NCBI GenBank assembly: GCA_003644295.1
Contig: QNBZ01000113.1
Span: forward strand, 1-5,341
DNA: 5,341 nucleotides
Reading direction: 5' to 3'
DNA from: Planctomycetota bacterium
Lineage (GTDB): Bacteria; Planctomycetota; Phycisphaerae; Sedimentisphaerales; Anaerobacaceae
Position numbers and translations under genes: made by a program. Positions 3,563-5,341 of this stretch are shown piece by piece (the stretch's first letter is position 1; every line of letters begins with the position of its first letter). The notes under the pieces are model-generated. The model was not told the DNA's origin. It ran no database searches and saw only the letters and a program-made list of their open reading frames with translations.

Positions 3563-5341
3563 ATGAAGACACGATTCCAAGTCCTTGACGCTGATTATGT
3601 TCTCATAGATTCAAAACCAACCATCAGACTATTCGGAAGAACAGATGAAAACAAATCCATTACAGTATTTTACGATAAATTCTTGCCATACTTCTATGTT
3701 CTACCGGCAGAGGGAAAGACAACAGAACTCAAAGAATACATTAAAAAGAAGTTTAAGAAGCTAGTCGTTAAGATGGAAACAACAGAAAAATTTCTTTCTA
3801 TAGGTTATCAAGAAAAACCAACAAAAGTCCTGAAGATTACTTTAAATGATCCAAGCAAAACTCCAAGCATTAGAGATGATTTAAGGACAACAAGACTCGT
3901 GAAGGATATATATGAGGCTGATATTCTTTTCCGGTATAGGTTTATGACTGATCATGGTATTTTTGGTATGAGATGGTATGAGGTTGATGGTGAAGGGACG
4001 AGAACAAATACAGCAAAGACAGAAAAAACAATCTTGGCAAAATCATTCAAAGAAATAAAGAAAGAGGAGAACATGAAGTTCAAGTATTTGAGCGTGGATA
4101 TAGAGACTCTCTCGAGTGAAGGTGGAATGCCAAACGAAAACAAAGATCCGATAATTCTAATAAGTCTATTCTTCTATCCATCCTTTAAGGATAAGAATTC
4201 CCTTGTTCTTGCTGCGAAACCAATCAAAAAATTCGAAAAAGATATCATGGGGTTTCCATCTGAAAAGGAAATGCTATCAGAGTTTATTAAGATAATAGAC
4301 CGATTCGACCCCGACTTAATTTGTGGCTACAACATCTCGAATTTCGATTTACCATACATAGAAGCAAGATTAAAGAAGAACAACATACCAAGAACAATAG
4401 GTAGATGCAAACAAAAAAACATGAGATGCTCAAAGTTTGCGAACAGAGAAAGAGTGACGATACCAGGTCGGATTATAGTGGATGTTTACAGTATGGTGAA
4501 AGAAGCAACAAGAAAATTCGGTTTATTCAAAGGTTTGAAAAGATTCGGATTGGGTGATGTTTCAAAAGCTGTTCTTGGTGAAGGGAAAGTAGATGTAGCA
4601 CACAGTGAAATTAATGGGTTTTGGGCTGATAATGGAGAAAAATTAAAAAAATTACTCAGGTACAGCAGGAAAGACGCAGAACTTCCACTCAGAGTTCTTA
4701 TGAAGAAAATGATGCTCGACAAGTTCATAGAAGTATGTAAGGTAACAGGAATTGTTCTTCAAGATGCTCTGGATTCTGGTGAAACTTCAAGGATAGAAAA
4801 TCTACTCTTACGTGAATTCAACAAGAGAAACTTTATCATCCCATGTAGACCAACCAATGAAGAAGTCTCTAGAAGACAGAAAGAAAGAAGAACAAAAGGA
4901 TTAAAGGGAGCGTTTGTCTTAAAACCAGAAGTAGGTTTTCATGATAATTGTGTTGTGTACTTAGATTTCAAGAGTATGTATCCGAGTATTCTAATCAATC
5001 TCAACATATGTCCTACAACTCTTCTTTTAGACGGAGAAGGCATCGAGCATCAGACAACACCTTTTGGTTCAAAATTTGTTAGTCCAAAAGTTAGACGAGG
5101 TATCGTCCCAGAGATCTTGAAGTACCTCATAGAAACAAGAGACAAAGTTAAGAAAGAAATGAAGAGAGCTAGGAGCCCAGAAAGAAAGAATTATTTGTAT
5201 GCAAAACAATACGCGCTCAAAACAGTTGCTAATGCTTTCTATGGGTATTCTGGTTACATAAGAGCAAGGTTCTATATGCTCGACATAGCTAGTGGGATAA
5301 CGAGCACTGGAAGGGATATGATTAAAAAAACGAGAAGTATA
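3563..5341 (+). CDS. Family-B DNA polymerase, archaeal type, C-terminus cut by the window edge
   Basis: DNA-dependent DNA polymerase with 3'-5' proofreading exonuclease. The frame is open from ATG 3563 to the last base, giving 593 residues with no internal stop; archaeal PolB is about 770-900 residues, so roughly the last quarter is missing. Exonuclease motifs are intact: Exo I SVDIET (D179, E181), Exo II NISNFD (257-262) and Exo III YSRKD (Y367-D371). Before the palm comes RIENLLLREFNKR and the basic SRRQKERRTKGLKGAFVL linker. Polymerase motif A is YLDFKSMYPSIL (catalytic D468), and motif B is KTVANAFYGYSGY (K553, N557, Y560, G561), with Ala where many relatives have Ser (N-S-x-Y-G). Motif C (D-T-D) lies beyond the window. 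The N-terminus starts directly with the FQVLDADYVLID strand typical of archaeal PolB, supporting this ATG. It lies 45 bases after DP1. All visible catalytic residues are intact, unlike the DP1 gene before it. Confidence 0.93.
   Translation, partial: MKTRFQVLDADYVLIDSKPTIRLFGRTDENKSITVFYDKFLPYFYVLPAEGKTTELKEYIKKKFKKLVVKMETTEKFLSIGYQEKPTKVLKITLNDPSKTPSIRDDLRTTRLVKDIYEADILFRYRFMTDHGIFGMRWYEVDGEGTRTNTAKTEKTILAKSFKEIKKEENMKFKYLSVDIETLSSEGGMPNENKDPIILISLFFYPSFKDKNSLVLAAKPIKKFEKDIMGFPSEKEMLSEFIKIIDRFDPDLICGYNISNFDLPYIEARLKKNNIPRTIGRCKQKNMRCSKFANRERVTIPGRIIVDVYSMVKEATRKFGLFKGLKRFGLGDVSKAVLGEGKVDVAHSEINGFWADNGEKLKKLLRYSRKDAELPLRVLMKKMMLDKFIEVCKVTGIVLQDALDSGETSRIENLLLREFNKRNFIIPCRPTNEEVSRRQKERRTKGLKGAFVLKPEVGFHDNCVVYLDFKSMYPSILINLNICPTTLLLDGEGIEHQTTPFGSKFVSPKVRRGIVPEILKYLIETRDKVKKEMKRARSPERKNYLYAKQYALKTVANAFYGYSGYIRARFYMLDIASGITSTGRDMIKKTRSI

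Noticed and set aside
3952..4143. Minus-strand open frame inside the PolB gene
   Set aside because: Antisense to the exonuclease region with intact motifs; its hydrophobic look comes from reversed Lys/Glu-rich codons.
4486..4728. Minus-strand open frame inside the PolB gene
   Set aside because: Antisense to the Exo III region; no independent evidence for a gene.
5225..5250. PolB motif B with Ala instead of Ser (NAFYG) as a sign of inactivation
   Set aside because: The catalytic Lys, Tyr and Gly are present and Ala at this position is a mild change; the rest of the polymerase looks intact.

Overview
The window looks like AT-rich archaeal chromosomal DNA. The evidence is its gene content: an Orc1/Cdc6 initiator, the small subunit (DP1) of the archaea-specific DNA polymerase D, and an archaeal family-B DNA polymerase. 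It also has an archaeal-type phosphoesterase and an origin-recognition-box-like motif next to orc1/cdc6. I cannot assign a phylum from sequence alone.

Layout. Positions 1-279 (minus strand) hold two unrelated gene pieces fused in different frames: the start of an adenosine-specific-kinase-like protein and the C-terminal end of a TauE/SafE-type permease that runs off the left edge. Divergent to it, 354-1037 (plus) encodes a calcineurin-like metallophosphoesterase with a good Shine-Dalgarno. Positions 1038-1220 are non-coding and have the architecture of a small archaeal replication origin: two ORB-like elements in opposite orientation flank a very AT-rich stretch that contains a perfect 19-bp palindrome. 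From 1221 onward everything is on the plus strand and concerns DNA replication. First comes orc1/cdc6, interrupted by a single in-frame TAA at 2190-2192. An intact-looking winged-helix region follows in the same frame to 2429. The DP1 gene (2429-3517) overlaps that second stop by one base. A family-B polymerase gene starts at 3563 and is cut by the right edge after 593 codons.

How the parts fit together. The initiator would bind the adjacent origin, with PolD and PolB the two candidate replicative polymerases made from the same neighbourhood. Three things make this copy unusual. The initiator's DNA-binding winged helix is separated from its ATPase by one stop codon. The DP1 subunit has lost all the recognisable metal-binding motifs of its phosphodiesterase domain and is short, so it looks structural only, like the eukaryotic B-subunits. 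The left edge carries a chimeric junction. The nonsense codon, a His-to-Leu change in the phosphoesterase and the chimera could be real decay or could be sequence or assembly errors; raw-read support would decide. I saw no tRNA, rRNA, CRISPR array or insertion sequence.
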